Source: Anabaena sp. PCC 7108 (GTDB lineage Bacteria > Cyanobacteriota > Cyanobacteriia > Cyanobacteriales > Nostocaceae). Taken from it: 64,000 nucleotides of DNA. The translations under genes were made by a program, and so were the position numbers. Below, piece after piece: positions 25,603-36,099 of the stretch. The notes beneath the pieces are model-generated. The model was not told the DNA's origin and made no database searches. It worked only from the letters and a program-made list of their open reading frames with translations. Location: NCBI RefSeq assembly GCF_000332135.1, contig NZ_KB235896.1:2615403-2679402 (forward strand), written 5' to 3'. Every line of letters starts with the position of its first letter. Positions within the stretch are counted from its first letter, which is position 1.

Positions 25603-28600
25603 CTAAGCAATAAGTGAGATATCTGTAGCAGCTAAGACAGTACCGACTCCCAAATTAGCGAAGATTCCACCGCCACCACTACCAAAAGCCGACAAGTTGA
25701 CATTGTAGAACAAGTCTCCAGTACCTTGATTGTAAACAAAGTAAGTATTCTGACTGTCAATACCAGCATTAGTAGCTTGGTTAACTAAGCTAAAACCATT
25801 AGCAACCAATGATAAATTTGAACCGGCAGGACCAACAGCTGTAAAGGTGCTAATATCCAGCAAAATCTGATCTACTCCAGTAGCAAAGTCAGTAATTGTA
25901 TCCTTACCAATGGAAATACTTTTTGGACCTATCAACCCTAAAGTTGTACCCGTTTCCTCAGACAACCCAGTGACTGGATTGACAGCTACAGCTTGACCAC
26001 CAAATTCAAAAATATCAGCGTCGGCTCCACCGATGAGAGTATCATCACCTGCCTTTCCTTTCAAGGTGTCAGCACCTGACCCACCAAATAAAATGTTATT
26101 TTTGTGATTACCAATCAGGACATTATTTCCAGCATTACCAGTACCGTCGATAGATGCTGTTCCTGTCAGAGAAAGGTTTTCAACGAAGGGTGGTAAAGTA
26201 GTGGTGACAGAAGCAGTCAGGGTATCAGTGATAGTCGTAGTGGCACTGGTTTTTGTACCCAAACTGGCATTGGTAGGAGATGTTAGGCTTAGAGTAAAGG
26301 TTTCATCGGCTTCATTGATGAAATTATTAACAATGGGGATATTAATGACTTGACTGGTAACACCTGGGTTAAAGGTCAGAGTTCCTGTTTTGCCAGTATA
26401 GTCTGAACCTGCTATAGCTGTACCGTTACTAGTAGCATATTGAACAGTAATAGTTTGAGTGCTGATGTCGGAAAGAGTAACCGTATAGGAAACATTTTGA
26501 GAACTAGTACTGCCTTCAACTATGGTTTGGTCGTCACTGAGGTTAATAGTGATTAATGGCAAGTCATTATCAGCAACATTCACAGTGGCACTCGTAGCAG
26601 TACCCAGGGTGTATCCTGTCCCAGTAGCTAAATCGAGGATAGCTGTTTCTGCGCCTTCAATGATGGTGTCATCAATGGGGTTAACTGTCACCGTGGCTGT
26701 TGCAGAACCTGCGGCAAAAGTTACAGTTCCTGTGAGGTTACTGTAGTCAGTGCCATTGGTAGCCGTGCCTGTGGTGGTGTAGTTAACAGTCAAGGCATCA
26801 GTTAGATCACCTGTTCTGGCGAGAGTAAATACTCCCGGATTTGCAGTCACACCTGTGGCTGTTTCGGCAGCATTGGCATCTGTAGCCGCTACGGTAATTA
26901 CTGGTATCAGTGATAAGTCATTATCACCAATGAGTGATATGTCTGTAGCAGCTAAGGCTGTACCGACTCCCAAGTTAGCGAAGATTCCACCGCCACCATT
27001 ACCAAAAGCTGACAAGTTGACATTGTATAATAAGTCTCCAGTGCCTTGATTATAAACCAAGTACGCATTCTGAGTGTCAATACCAGCATTAGTAGCTTGG
27101 TTAACTAAGCTAAAACCATTAGCAAGCAATGATAAATCTAAACCTGCGGGGCCTATAGATGTAAAGGTGCTAATATCCAGGAAAATCTGATCTACTCCAG
27201 TGGCGAAGTCGGTAATGATATCCTTGCCAATGAAACTAGTTTTTGGACCTATAAACCCTAAATTTGCGCCTGTTTCTGTCAAAAACCCTGTTTCTGGATT
27301 TACAGCTAAAGCTTGACCACCAAATTCAAAAATGTCAGCGTCAGCTCCACCTGTGAGAGTATCAGCACCTGCCTTTCCTTTCAAGGTATCAGCACCTGTG
27401 CCACCAACTAAAATGTTATTGGCTTGATTACCAATCAGGACATTATTGCCAGCATTACCTGTACCGTTGATAGATGCTGTTCCTTCTAGAGAAAGGTTTT
27501 CTACGTTGCTAGGTAGGGTAGTAGTAACAGAGGCAACGAGGGTATCGGTTATGGTTGTGGTGGTGCTTGTTTTCGTACCTAAACTGGCATTGGTAGGAGA
27601 TGTCAGAGTCAGAGTAAAGGTTTCATTTGCTTCATTAATGGAGTCGTTGAGAATGGGAATATTGATAACTTGAGTTGTTACTCCTGGGTTGAAGGTTAAT
27701 GTTCCTGTTGTGCCAGTATAGTCTGAACCTGCGATGGCTGTACCGTTACTAGTTGCATATTGGACGGTAATGGTTTGGTTGCTGGTGTCGGAAAGAGTAA
27801 CTGTATAGGCAACGCTTTGAGGACTAGTATTGCCTTCAACTATGGTTTGGTTCTCACTTAGGTCAATAGTGACTAGTGGGAAGTCATTATCAGCAATATT
27901 GACAGTGGCAGTTTTAGCTGTACCCAGGGTATATCCTGTGCCAGCAGCTAAGTTGAGGATAGCTGTTTCTGTAGCTTCAACAATGGTGTCATCAATGGGA
28001 TTAACTGTCACCGTGGCTGTTGCAGAACCCGCAGCAAAAGTTACAGTTCCCGTGAGGTTGCTGTAGTCAGTACCGTTAGTAGCTGTACCTGCGGTGGTGT
28101 AATTAACAGTTAAGGCACTGGTTGTGCTACCTGTTCTGGTGAGGGTAAAGACTCCTGGATTAGCAATTTCACCTGTTGCGGTTTCAGCAGCATTAGCATC
28201 TGTAGCCGCTATGGTAATTACAGGTAGAGGAGGCAAGTCATTATCAGCAATATTGACAGTGGCACTCGTAGCTGTACCCAGGGTATATCCTGTCCCAGCA
28301 GATAAGTTGAGGATAGCTGTTTCTGTACCTTCAACAATGGTGTCATCAATGGGGTTAACTGTCACCGTGGCTGTTGCAGAACCCGCAGCAAAAGTTACAG
28401 TTCCCGTGAGGGTGGTGTAGTCTGTACCATCTGTACCATTGGTGGCTGTACCGTCGTTTTTGTAGTTAACAGTTAGAGCATCAGTTGTACTACCTGTTCT
28501 GGTGAGGGTAAAGACTCCAGGATTAGCGATTTCACCTGTTGCGGTTTCCGCTGCATTGGCATCTGTGGCGACAACTGTAATTACTGGTAGAGGAGGCAAG

Positions 28601-30717
28601 TCATTATCAGCAATATTCACAGTGGCACTCTTCACCGTACCCAGGGTATATCCTGTTCCAGCAGCTAAGTTGAGGATAGCTGTTTCTGTACCTTCAACAA
28701 TGGTGTCATCAATGGGATTAACTGTCACCGTGGCTGTTGCAGAACCCGCAGCAAAAGTTACAGTTTCCGTGAGGTTGCTGTAGTCAGTACCATTAGTAGC
28801 CGTACCTGCGGTGGTGTAGTTAACAGTTAAGGCGCTAGTTGTGCTACCTGTTCTGGTGAGGGTAAAGACTCCTGGATTAGCAATTTCACCTGTTGCGGTT
28901 TCAGCAGCATTAGCATCTGTAGCTGCTACGGTAATTACTGGTAGAGCCTGGGAGTCATCATCAATGATTGTAGCTGTAACTGTTCCTGGTGTGCCGATCG
29001 CATAATTTGCACTAGGAGCTAAGATTAAAGCTATGGTTTCATTGGACTCTACTGTGGTATCAGTTGTGGGGTTGATGGTTAGAGTTGCTGTACTTGCACC
29101 CGATGCAAAAGTAATGCTTCCTGCTGTGTTTGTGAAGGTTGCTGCTCCAGTTTGAACATAGTCAGTGTTCAGTGTAGCTGTGCCAGAAACTCCATAGTTC
29201 ACAGTTAAGGCCGCAGCTGTACTGCCAGTTCTGGTAAACGTGTAAACTAAATTTGTTGTCCCATCTTCAACGACGCTAGTGGGATTGACAGTTAAAGTGA
29301 TTACAGGAGCGTCATCATCAAGAATAGTACCTGTGACAGCAGTGGCTGTGCCGATACTGTAACCAGTTCCAGCAGCTAAGGTTAAAGCAACGCTTTCATC
29401 ATTTTCAATGATGGTATCTCCCGTAGGATTAATGGTTAGGGTTGCTGTACTTGCTCCTGTGGCAAAGGTAATTGTTCCTGTTGTGGCGTTAAAGCTGCCG
29501 GCTCCTGTTTGAGTGTAGTCACTATTGAAGGTAGCTGCACCGCCAACACTATAATTAACGGTTAGAGGACTCGTTGTATCCCCCTGACGAGTGAAAGTGT
29601 AAACTAAGTTTGTTGTTCCGTTTTCAAGGACGGTGGCAGGAGAAACCGATAGATTGACAGCATTATCCTGCTGCTCATTATCAGCAATAATCACTGTTGC
29701 ACTATTTGCTGTTCCCAAATCGTAATTATTAGTATCAGTTAATGACAGGATGACAGTTTCATTTCCTTCAACTAGAGCATCATCAACTGGAGTAACAGTA
29801 ACAGTGGCTGAAGTCTGACCAGCAGCGATAACTATGGTAGAAGGAATAGTATTGTAGTCGGTGGCAGATGCAGTTCCCGAAATTGTGTAATTAACTGTGA
29901 GGGCGTTGGCCGTGCTACCTGTCCGAGTGATAGTAAATACACCCAAGTTAGGTGTTGTTCCTTCTCCTGCGTTGCTATCTGTAGCTGTGACGCTGACGGA
30001 AGTTGCGTTACCAAAACTAGCTGCTTGGAGAAAAACGGCAGAGTCATAAGCTGAGTCACCAGTATCTGCGATCGCTAACTTGATGGAGTTAGTAACACCA
30101 GGGACGAGACCTGTTGCGGTTGCACTTAATACAGTTGTAAAACCATCAAACTGTAGATCAAAAGCAGTTCCATAATTGGGAGTGAAAAACGACGAGTTCG
30201 GACCGGTTCCTGGAGTGGATGAACTACCAGCATTGACGGTATTAATAGAAACTGGAGTTGTCGTACCAGGGATGAGAGCAATGTTTTCACCATTTAAGAA
30301 AAAGGCAAAGACATCATTGAAGCTTGAATTTACAAACTCGGGATACTCTTCAGAAGCAAATACATAGGAGAAGCTGATAGTACTCGTCGATGGAATAAAG
30401 TCAAACTCTAATACTGCTGCATCATTTGTACTGAGAGGACTAACTATGGAATTTAGATCACTGTCACCTGGTCTACCATTGCTACCGGTTCTGCTACTTG
30501 TATTATTTGGACCTTGGGCAAAAGCAATGTTCCCAGTGCTAAGAATAATACCGCTATCTATACCTATACCTGCTGCTGTCCCTCCAGTAAATGTACCTCC
30601 AGCAACGTTTGCACCTGTAAAAGTTATATTGGTCGCTGTCACACCAGTGCCGAGTAAAGTGTTGACAAGTTGCGTGGCTGTAATGCTAGTTAAATCAGTT
30701 GTACTTACTGTAGTCAT
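25603..30717 (-). CDS. Giant Calx-beta/RTX repeat protein, probable surface or secreted adhesin
   Basis: About 1704 residues from the ATG at 30717 (MTTVSTTDL); a TTG at 30741 is less likely. The first ~240 residues are a choice-of-anchor L-type domain (LVNTLLGTGVTATNITFTGA, and ISFSYVFASEEYPEF). Nine Calx-beta domains follow, recognisable by DY, GT-TF and DD-VE-ET-L motifs. Two RTX-type Ca2+-binding blocks (GNAGNNVLIGN..NNILVGG..GADTLKGKAGADTL) each carry an identical type of tail (ITDFATGVDQIFLDIST). There is no N-terminal signal peptide, which fits type I secretion. The last 440 residues are an internal duplication of the preceding segment (1320-bp offset). Likely Ca2+-dependent adhesion or matrix function. 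Confidence 0.9.
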   Translation of the reverse strand: MTTVSTTDLTSITATQLVNTLLGTGVTATNITFTGANVAGGTFTGGTAAGIGIDSGIILSTGNIAFAQGPNNTSSRTGSNGRPGDSDLNSIVSPLSTNDAAVLEFDFIPSTSTISFSYVFASEEYPEFVNSSFNDVFAFFLNGENIALIPGTTTPVSINTVNAGSSSTPGTGPNSSFFTPNYGTAFDLQFDGFTTVLSATATGLVPGVTNSIKLAIADTGDSAYDSAVFLQAASFGNATSVSVTATDSNAGEGTTPNLGVFTITRTGSTANALTVNYTISGTASATDYNTIPSTIVIAAGQTSATVTVTPVDDALVEGNETVILSLTDTNNYDLGTANSATVIIADNEQQDNAVNLSVSPATVLENGTTNLVYTFTRQGDTTSPLTVNYSVGGAATFNSDYTQTGAGSFNATTGTITFATGASTATLTINPTGDTIIENDESVALTLAAGTGYSIGTATAVTGTILDDDAPVITLTVNPTSVVEDGTTNLVYTFTRTGSTAAALTVNYGVSGTATLNTDYVQTGAATFTNTAGSITFASGASTATLTINPTTDTTVESNETIALILAPSANYAIGTPGTVTATIIDDDSQALPVITVAATDANAAETATGEIANPGVFTLTRTGSTTSALTVNYTTAGTATNGTDYSNLTETVTFAAGSATATVTVNPIDDTIVEGTETAILNLAAGTGYTLGTVKSATVNIADNDLPPLPVITVVATDANAAETATGEIANPGVFTLTRTGSTTDALTVNYKNDGTATNGTDGTDYTTLTGTVTFAAGSATATVTVNPIDDTIVEGTETAILNLSAGTGYTLGTATSATVNIADNDLPPLPVITIAATDANAAETATGEIANPGVFTLTRTGSTTSALTVNYTTAGTATNGTDYSNLTGTVTFAAGSATATVTVNPIDDTIVEATETAILNLAAGTGYTLGTAKTATVNIADNDFPLVTIDLSENQTIVEGNTSPQSVAYTVTLSDTSNQTITVQYATSNGTAIAGSDYTGTTGTLTFNPGVTTQVINIPILNDSINEANETFTLTLTSPTNASLGTKTSTTTTITDTLVASVTTTLPSNVENLSLEGTASINGTGNAGNNVLIGNQANNILVGGTGADTLKGKAGADTLTGGADADIFEFGGQALAVNPETGFLTETGANLGFIGPKTSFIGKDIITDFATGVDQIFLDISTFTSIGPAGLDLSLLANGFSLVNQATNAGIDTQNAYLVYNQGTGDLLYNVNLSAFGNGGGGIFANLGVGTALAATDISLIGDNDLSLIPVITVAATDANAAETATGVTANPGVFTLARTGDLTDALTVNYTTTGTATNGTDYSNLTGTVTFAAGSATATVTVNPIDDTIIEGAETAILDLATGTGYTLGTATSATVNVADNDLPLITINLSDDQTIVEGSTSSQNVSYTVTLSDISTQTITVQYATSNGTAIAGSDYTGKTGTLTFNPGVTSQVINIPIVNNFINEADETFTLSLTSPTNASLGTKTSATTTITDTLTASVTTTLPPFVENLSLTGTASIDGTGNAGNNVLIGNHKNNILFGGSGADTLKGKAGDDTLIGGADADIFEFGGQAVAVNPVTGLSEETGTTLGLIGPKSISIGKDTITDFATGVDQILLDISTFTAVGPAGSNLSLVANGFSLVNQATNAGIDSQNTYFVYNQGTGDLFYNVNLSAFGSGGGGIFANLGVGTVLAATDISLIA

Positions 30718-30879
30718 AATATAGAGGCTTATACGTCTCAAATATTTTAACTTTATTTTGATACCACTTAGCGGGTGTTTGCAAACTTTTCTGTGTGAGA
30801 GTTAACACTTACTAGATACCCGTTGAAAAGAGGGATTAGGGGGATCTAAATTAAACTTAAGTTAAGAATTCGTAATGAT

Positions 30880-31854
30880 TTAGTCATGAAGATATTCAAT
30901 CATTTTGGCATTTTCTAGTAATTTTGCCTCTCGTTGTCCCTGAGAACGCGCATTAGCAGTAAATAACCCAATAGGAGTACTTAACAAATCTACAAAATCA
31001 GCCTTACCAAAAATATTTTTAATACTTGCTTTTGGTAACTCTTTTAATAACCAACGGAAGAGACGATAACGGTATTCTCCTGGTGTCATCTCTCGCATTA
31101 GGTCTACACCATGCAATTCATGCAAGTAACGATTAGAACGACCATAACGTCGCCATTGACTAGATAATTCTTTGATTGTCACTCGGTGACGATGTTGAAC
31201 AATAGCATTTGGTGCAAATTCTAATTTACCCAAATTACCTTTGAGAATGCGCCAACAAATATCTGCATCTCCCCCTGTGGTAAGATAGGGACGAAATAAT
31301 CCAGAACTGTTAAAGATAGTCCGACGAATTCCTAGATTTGCAGTTTGCCCATAGGAACAAAATTTATGAGCAAGGGTATGTTTTTGGGATAAAGTTTCTT
31401 GTTTATCTGCGAATTTTTCCAGGATGTTTTTACCTGGTAATGCCTGAATTTCCCCAGCGACAATTACTACTTCTGAATTCCTAAAAGGCTGAATTAATGT
31501 GTTGAGCCATTGAGGTTGGGGGCGACAATCAGCATCAGTAAAAGCGATAATTTCACCCGTAGCAGCTTTAATCCCTGTGTTACGTGCAGCGTAGGAACTT
31601 TGAATATTATTTTCACTTAAGGGACAGATAGTAATAGGGGAATTTTCCGCCTTGGTATTGAGAATGGAGAGAGTGCGATCGCTACTGTTATTATCTACCA
31701 GTAAATACTCTACTTGATCTTTGGGATAAGTTTGCCATAAAAGACAACTCAGTAAATCAGGTAATTCGGCTTCACCATTATAAATAGGAATTACTACTGA
31801 AACCTTGGGGAAAAAGCTTTGAGAGGTATTTACATCAACTGGTTGATTATTCAT
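30880..31854 (-). CDS. Family 2 glycosyltransferase
   Basis: A 324-residue GT-A fold enzyme. KVSVVIPIYNGEAELPDLLS at the N-terminus is the nucleotide-sugar binding start. LLVDNNSSDRTLSIL carries the first Asp region, AFTDADCRPQPQWL is the DXD motif (DAD), and GGDADICWRI is the acceptor-side ED-like motif. A C-terminal helical part includes QHRHRVTIKELSSQWRRYGR. No membrane helices are obvious. It probably adds a sugar to an envelope or exopolysaccharide precursor. It stands alone between the giant adhesin-like gene and the protease gene, both on the same strand. Confidence 0.9.
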   Translation of the reverse strand: MNNQPVDVNTSQSFFPKVSVVIPIYNGEAELPDLLSCLLWQTYPKDQVEYLLVDNNSSDRTLSILNTKAENSPITICPLSENNIQSSYAARNTGIKAATGEIIAFTDADCRPQPQWLNTLIQPFRNSEVVIVAGEIQALPGKNILEKFADKQETLSQKHTLAHKFCSYGQTANLGIRRTIFNSSGLFRPYLTTGGDADICWRILKGNLGKLEFAPNAIVQHRHRVTIKELSSQWRRYGRSNRYLHELHGVDLMREMTPGEYRYRLFRWLLKELPKASIKNIFGKADFVDLLSTPIGLFTANARSQGQREAKLLENAKMIEYLHD

Positions 31855-31966
31855 AATCTGAAATTTTCTGGCTTAGATTAATAAATATATACCAGTATAT
31901 ATAGTGGGATACCCCCGTAGAAATCTCTATTTGGTTTTTGCCAAAATCTCAAATCCCTAATAAAAT

Positions 31967-31990
31967 CCCACCCTTAATTTTAAGAGTGGG
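31967..31990 (-). terminator. Rho-independent terminator after the processing protease
   Basis: Read on the minus strand, CCCACTCTTAA and TTAAGGGTGGG form an 11-bp stem with one wobble and a two-base loop, followed by ATTTTATT. It lies 43 bases beyond the stop of the 32034-33371 gene. Confidence 0.6.
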
Positions 31991-32033
31991 AGAAAATTAA
32001 TCACAAAAATACATGAACACCTGATAAAGAAAC

Positions 32034-33371
32034 TTAAAATTTCAAGTCTTCAGCACGACTGCTGAGGGGCTGTGAGTTAGGAATGGTAACAGGTTGAGCA
32101 AATTTGCTATTAGCAAGAACAGCAATAGCACGGGCATATTGGGGATCACTCTGAGTGCCGATTAAATCTGGATTAGAAGCCAATTGACGCTCTTGGGCTG
32201 CTGTCAAATCTAGTTTGATATCGGGGGTAATTCCCTTATGGTTGATATCTGTGCCTTTAGGGGTGTAATAGTGGGCAATAGTGACTGCTAACCCAGAACC
32301 ATCAGCTAGTTGATGAACTGATTGCACTAAGGCTTTACCAAAAGTTTGACCACCTATAACTACTGCGCGTTTATTATCCTTGAGTGCGCCAGTTAAAATT
32401 TCACTAGCACTAGCGGAGTTACCATCGACTAAAACGGCTAAAGGACGATTTGTTAAGGCAGTGCGATTAGCTTTTGTTTCTTCACTACTACCTACACGGT
32501 CTACGGTCTTGACAATTCCACCATTGTCATACCACATCCGCGCAATTTCTATGCTTGCTTGCAATAAACCTCCGGGATTTCCTCGCAAATCTAAAACATA
32601 GGAATCAACTTTTTGATTGTCCAAGTTGCGAATAGCCCGTCGCATTTGATCAGCGGCGTGGGCGCTAAATTCTCTTAAGCGAATATAGCCAACTCGACGA
32701 CCACCTTCTTGCTTGAGGGTATAACGGACTGTGGGGACTTCAATTGTTGCCCTTGTCAGTTTTAAATCAAACGTATTTTTCCCAGTTCTTCCCAGTTTCA
32801 AGGTGACAGTGCTACCTGCTTTACCACGAATAAGATTAGAAGCATCATCTACTTTCATCTTGAGAGTAGATTTACCATCAACTGCCAATATCTCATCCCC
32901 AGCTTGAATACCTGCTCTGAGCGCCGGGGAATTTTCAATCGCTTCGATGACAGTTAAGCGGTTGGTTTTTTCGTTTACTTCCATGCGAATACCAATTCCC
33001 GAAACTTCCCCAGATGTTTGACTGGTTAGAGTTTCAAACTGCTTGGGGTCCATAAACCTTGTGTATGGATCTCCCAATTTTTGTAGGGCTTCGCGGATAG
33101 CTACATAAGCCTGTTCGTTGGAAGTATAGTCTTTATTTAACAGGCTTTGCCTAGTTGCTTGCCAATCTTGTTGATTAAATTTGCCATCAACATATTCACG
33201 ATTCACAAGTTGCCATACTTGGTCAACTAACGCTTTGGGACTATCTTGTAGAGCAGCGTGAACGGAGCGAGTCCAAGCTTGACCAAATACAGATAGAGTA
33301 GCAGTTGTGGCGATCGCTCCACCAATCAAGGCTACTTGGAGCGGTGAGTGACGTTTCGCAGATTGGTTCAT
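32034..33371 (-). CDS. ctpB: Carboxyl-terminal processing protease (S41), CtpB type
   Basis: A 445-residue periplasmic or lumenal serine protease. There is an N-terminal hydrophobic segment (VALIGGAIATTATLSVFGQA) ending near an AxA-like site. The PDZ domain (EVSGIGIRMEVNEKTNRLTV, AGIQAGDEILAVDG) is followed by the S41 catalytic core. The core has LRGNPGGLLQASIEIA, then VDGNSASASEILTGALKD with the nucleophile Ser near 318, and GGQTFGKALVQ with the Lys near 345. The family trims protein C-termini; CtpA matures the D1 protein, while CtpB and CtpC paralogs have less clear substrates. The choice of ctpB over ctpC is by overall resemblance and not certain. Confidence 0.85.
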   Translation of the reverse strand: MNQSAKRHSPLQVALIGGAIATTATLSVFGQAWTRSVHAALQDSPKALVDQVWQLVNREYVDGKFNQQDWQATRQSLLNKDYTSNEQAYVAIREALQKLGDPYTRFMDPKQFETLTSQTSGEVSGIGIRMEVNEKTNRLTVIEAIENSPALRAGIQAGDEILAVDGKSTLKMKVDDASNLIRGKAGSTVTLKLGRTGKNTFDLKLTRATIEVPTVRYTLKQEGGRRVGYIRLREFSAHAADQMRRAIRNLDNQKVDSYVLDLRGNPGGLLQASIEIARMWYDNGGIVKTVDRVGSSEETKANRTALTNRPLAVLVDGNSASASEILTGALKDNKRAVVIGGQTFGKALVQSVHQLADGSGLAVTIAHYYTPKGTDINHKGITPDIKLDLTAAQERQLASNPDLIGTQSDPQYARAIAVLANSKFAQPVTIPNSQPLSSRAEDLKF

Positions 33372-33688
33372 GTATTGGATTGGAATAGTTGTATTGTTGA
33401 CAGTTTAACAATCAGGCTTTCCTGAGATTTTCAAGTTTTTATACCCTAAATTTCAGCTATGCTTAATTCATCATTTTTCCCTTTTTAAATGATGTGAAAA
33501 TTACTGTCTTTTATTAGCAATAATTGCTTGTGTTTTTCGGGTCTACAGTAAAAATAAACACACCACTGTTGTGACACGGGTCACTGCTTCATCTTTACAC
33601 CCTAAATTCTTTCACTAAGATAGCACTTTGTTGAGTTGATGGGAGAGTTTTTCAATTTTAGACAATAAAAGCGTTAACTTTCTATGTT
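33372..33688. other. Divergent intergenic stretch
   Basis: It lies between the divergent protease and YdcF genes. AT-rich, with a GATGTGAAAATTACTGTC and a TTGTGACACGGGTCACTGC segment. The latter contains GTGAC-ACGG-GTCAC, an inverted repeat at about 33572-33585 that could be a regulator site. No small gene is visible. Confidence 0.4.
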
Positions 33689-34399
33689 ATGAAGCACAAA
33701 TTTACCATTGATTTATCAAATTTATTGCGGGGTAGATTTAGAAAATTCAGGAGTTTGTTAAAATATGTTGCTTTTACTGTGTGTTTTATCCTGGTTATTC
33801 GGTTCACTTCCACCACTATAGCCTTAGTTTCTGCTTCCTCACAGCGGGTAGATGCCTTATTTGTGCTAGGAGGTAGCATTCGCAGGGAAATTTATGTAGC
33901 TCAATTAGCCAAACAATATCCACAAACCCCGCTTTTAATTTCTCATGGTTCCCTAAATCCATGTATTTCACTAATTTTTCAGCGAGAAGCAGCAGATTTA
34001 CAAAATACATGGTTAGAGAATTGTGCTAATTCTACCTTTGAAAATTTTTATTATGGAGTACCAATTTTGCGGCGTTGGGGTGTACGTAAGGTAAAATTGA
34101 TTACTTCTGGAACTCATGTATTCCGAGCCAAGTTGATGGCACAAATCATCTTAGGCGCTCATGGTATCTGGGTCGATATTGATGTTGTTAAGGAACAAGG
34201 TATTCCTGGTAATCATGAGTCTTGGCTCAAAACTTTCTTAGACGTTCTTCGCAGCTTATTATGGGCGATTCTAAGTCAAATTATTCAGCCTCAATGTTCA
34301 CAGGTGACAAGACTGGTTGATGTGGATATGCAAGCTTGGGAAAAGAGCGGTTTTCAGTGTGAACATCAGGGGGGAATAATTCGCAGAAGTGAAAATTAA
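33689..34399 (+). CDS. YdcF/SanA family protein (DUF218)
   Basis: A 236-residue protein with one N-terminal membrane anchor (YVAFTVCFILVIRFTSTTIA) and the DUF218 core: VDALFVLGGSIRREI at the first strand, LLISHGSLNPC, ENCANSTFENFYYG and VKLITSGTHVFRAKLMAQ. The family includes SanA (envelope barrier) and YdcF (SAM-binding in vitro). The role is probably in envelope or polysaccharide maintenance. Start ATG at 33689. It stands alone upstream of cydA. Confidence 0.85.
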   Translation: MKHKFTIDLSNLLRGRFRKFRSLLKYVAFTVCFILVIRFTSTTIALVSASSQRVDALFVLGGSIRREIYVAQLAKQYPQTPLLISHGSLNPCISLIFQREAADLQNTWLENCANSTFENFYYGVPILRRWGVRKVKLITSGTHVFRAKLMAQIILGAHGIWVDIDVVKEQGIPGNHESWLKTFLDVLRSLLWAILSQIIQPQCSQVTRLVDVDMQAWEKSGFQCEHQGGIIRRSEN

Positions 34400-34646
34400 A
34401 AATCAAAAATTAAACATGAAAATTACGGTTAATATGCTGATATCATAACTTGGTTATAATCTGCGTATTTTTGCTGTTAATGCCTTGACATGAAAAATAA
34501 GTTCCCAAAAAAAAGTCACCTACATCAAACGACTTATTGTCAAACATTTCAAAGCTTAAAACTTTTGGAAGTAATACCGTGTAAACAAATATTACTGTAT
34601 ATCCTAAATAGGTATTTACCTCTTGTGCGTAACTCCCTCAAAGAGT

Positions 34647-36089
34647 ATGGAAATTTTATCTAATACTGTAGCGTTATCACGGTTGCAATTTGCATTTACG
34701 GCGATTTTTCACATGATTTGGCCTGTGCTAACTACAGGTATGTCTATTTACTTAATTGTTGTGGAAGGACTATGGTTAAAAACCAAAAATCCTACCTATT
34801 ATCATCATGCTCGTTTTTGGTCAAAACTGTATTTACTAAACTTTGGTATCGGAGTTGCATCAGGTTTACCAATGGGTTTTCAGTTTGGGACTAACTGGGC
34901 TCCATTATCAGAAGCCGTGGGAGATTTCCTAGGTAGTATTCTGGGATTTGAAGGCTCAATGGCATTTATGTTAGAGGCTTCTTTTCTAGGAATTATGATG
35001 TTTGGTTGGGAACGAGTACCTCCCGTAATTCACTACTTAGCAACTATTCTCGTAGCTTTTGGGGCGAATCTTTCCACATTTTGGATTTTGGTTGCTAATT
35101 CATGGTTTCAGACTCCTAGTGGTGGAGAAATGTTGAATGGTAAGTTTATTGTTGATGACTATTTCCAAGCAATTTTAAATCCCTTTATGGTAAATAGTGT
35201 TCTTCATATGTTCTTGGCAACTTTGGAGACTTCTTTATTTGTCATTGGTGGCATTAGTGCTTGGTATATTCTCAATAATCGCCATTCGGAGTTTTTTAGC
35301 AAATCCTTGAAAATAGTCTTAGCAATATCTATTTTTGTTGCTCCTTTACAAGTATACATTGGTCATGCTAGTGGTGATCAAGTTTATCACTATCAACCAA
35401 CTAAGTTAGCCGCGATAGAATCCCAATGGGAAACAGTACCTGCTGGTGAATCTGCTAAGTGGAACATATTAGCAATTCCTAATAGAAAAGCAGAAAAAAA
35501 TGATTGGGAAATTTCTGTTCCTAATGGTTTAAGTTACATTTTAGAACTCAAACCTAAACTTTCTCAACCTGTATTGGGACTCAAGGAATGGAAACCAGAA
35601 GACCGTCCACCAATGATTCCTTTGATTTTTTATTCCTTCCGAATCATGGCAGGAATCGGCTTTTTCTTAGTAGGATTAATGCTGTGGAGTATTCTGCAAT
35701 GGCTCAGAGGTAAACTAAGCCCGAATAACTTAACTCAACAAAAATGGTTATTACGAGCTTGGATTTTATCCGCACCTTTAGGCTATATTGCTATTGAATC
35801 AGGCTGGATTGTGCGCTGTGTGGGACGACAACCTTGGACAGTATATGGACAAATTCGGACTACTGATGCAGCTTCTCATTTACCAGCAGGTGAAGTGTTA
35901 TTTTCCCTAACAGTTATTGCCCTTCTTTATAGTGTTTTATTTGTCTCAGCCATGTTTTTTGGTAGCCGTATTATTCGTAAAGGACCAGATTTAACTTTAC
36001 CAATACCTGGAGGTGAGATTAAAACAGTTATTGTCACTGAACCGGTGAGTCACATTCCCGATAGTCGTCCTCTAGAAACGCCACAATAG
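34647..36089 (+). CDS. cydA: Cytochrome bd-type quinol oxidase subunit I
   Basis: About 480 residues from ATG at 34647 (MEILSNTVALSRLQFAF); an upstream TTG in frame is disfavoured. FAFTAIFHMIWPVLT holds His22, the counterpart of the heme ligand His19 of E. coli CydA. VNSVLHMFLATLETS holds the second heme His (near 187). SFRIMAGIGF carries the heme Met, and GRQPWTVYGQIRT is the family signature near the end. The periplasmic Q-loop is short, as in CioA-type oxidases. It reduces O2 with electrons from plastoquinol and gives respiration at low O2 or an electron safety valve. It forms an operon with cydB 10 bases downstream. Confidence 0.95.
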   Translation: MEILSNTVALSRLQFAFTAIFHMIWPVLTTGMSIYLIVVEGLWLKTKNPTYYHHARFWSKLYLLNFGIGVASGLPMGFQFGTNWAPLSEAVGDFLGSILGFEGSMAFMLEASFLGIMMFGWERVPPVIHYLATILVAFGANLSTFWILVANSWFQTPSGGEMLNGKFIVDDYFQAILNPFMVNSVLHMFLATLETSLFVIGGISAWYILNNRHSEFFSKSLKIVLAISIFVAPLQVYIGHASGDQVYHYQPTKLAAIESQWETVPAGESAKWNILAIPNRKAEKNDWEISVPNGLSYILELKPKLSQPVLGLKEWKPEDRPPMIPLIFYSFRIMAGIGFFLVGLMLWSILQWLRGKLSPNNLTQQKWLLRAWILSAPLGYIAIESGWIVRCVGRQPWTVYGQIRTTDAASHLPAGEVLFSLTVIALLYSVLFVSAMFFGSRIIRKGPDLTLPIPGGEIKTVIVTEPVSHIPDSRPLETPQ

Positions 36090-36099
36090 GAACTATTAT

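Noticed and set aside
26522-30724. Several plus-strand frames opposite the Calx-beta gene
   Set aside because: They are antisense shadows of the repeat protein and share its periodicity; Val/Ala-rich with no family.
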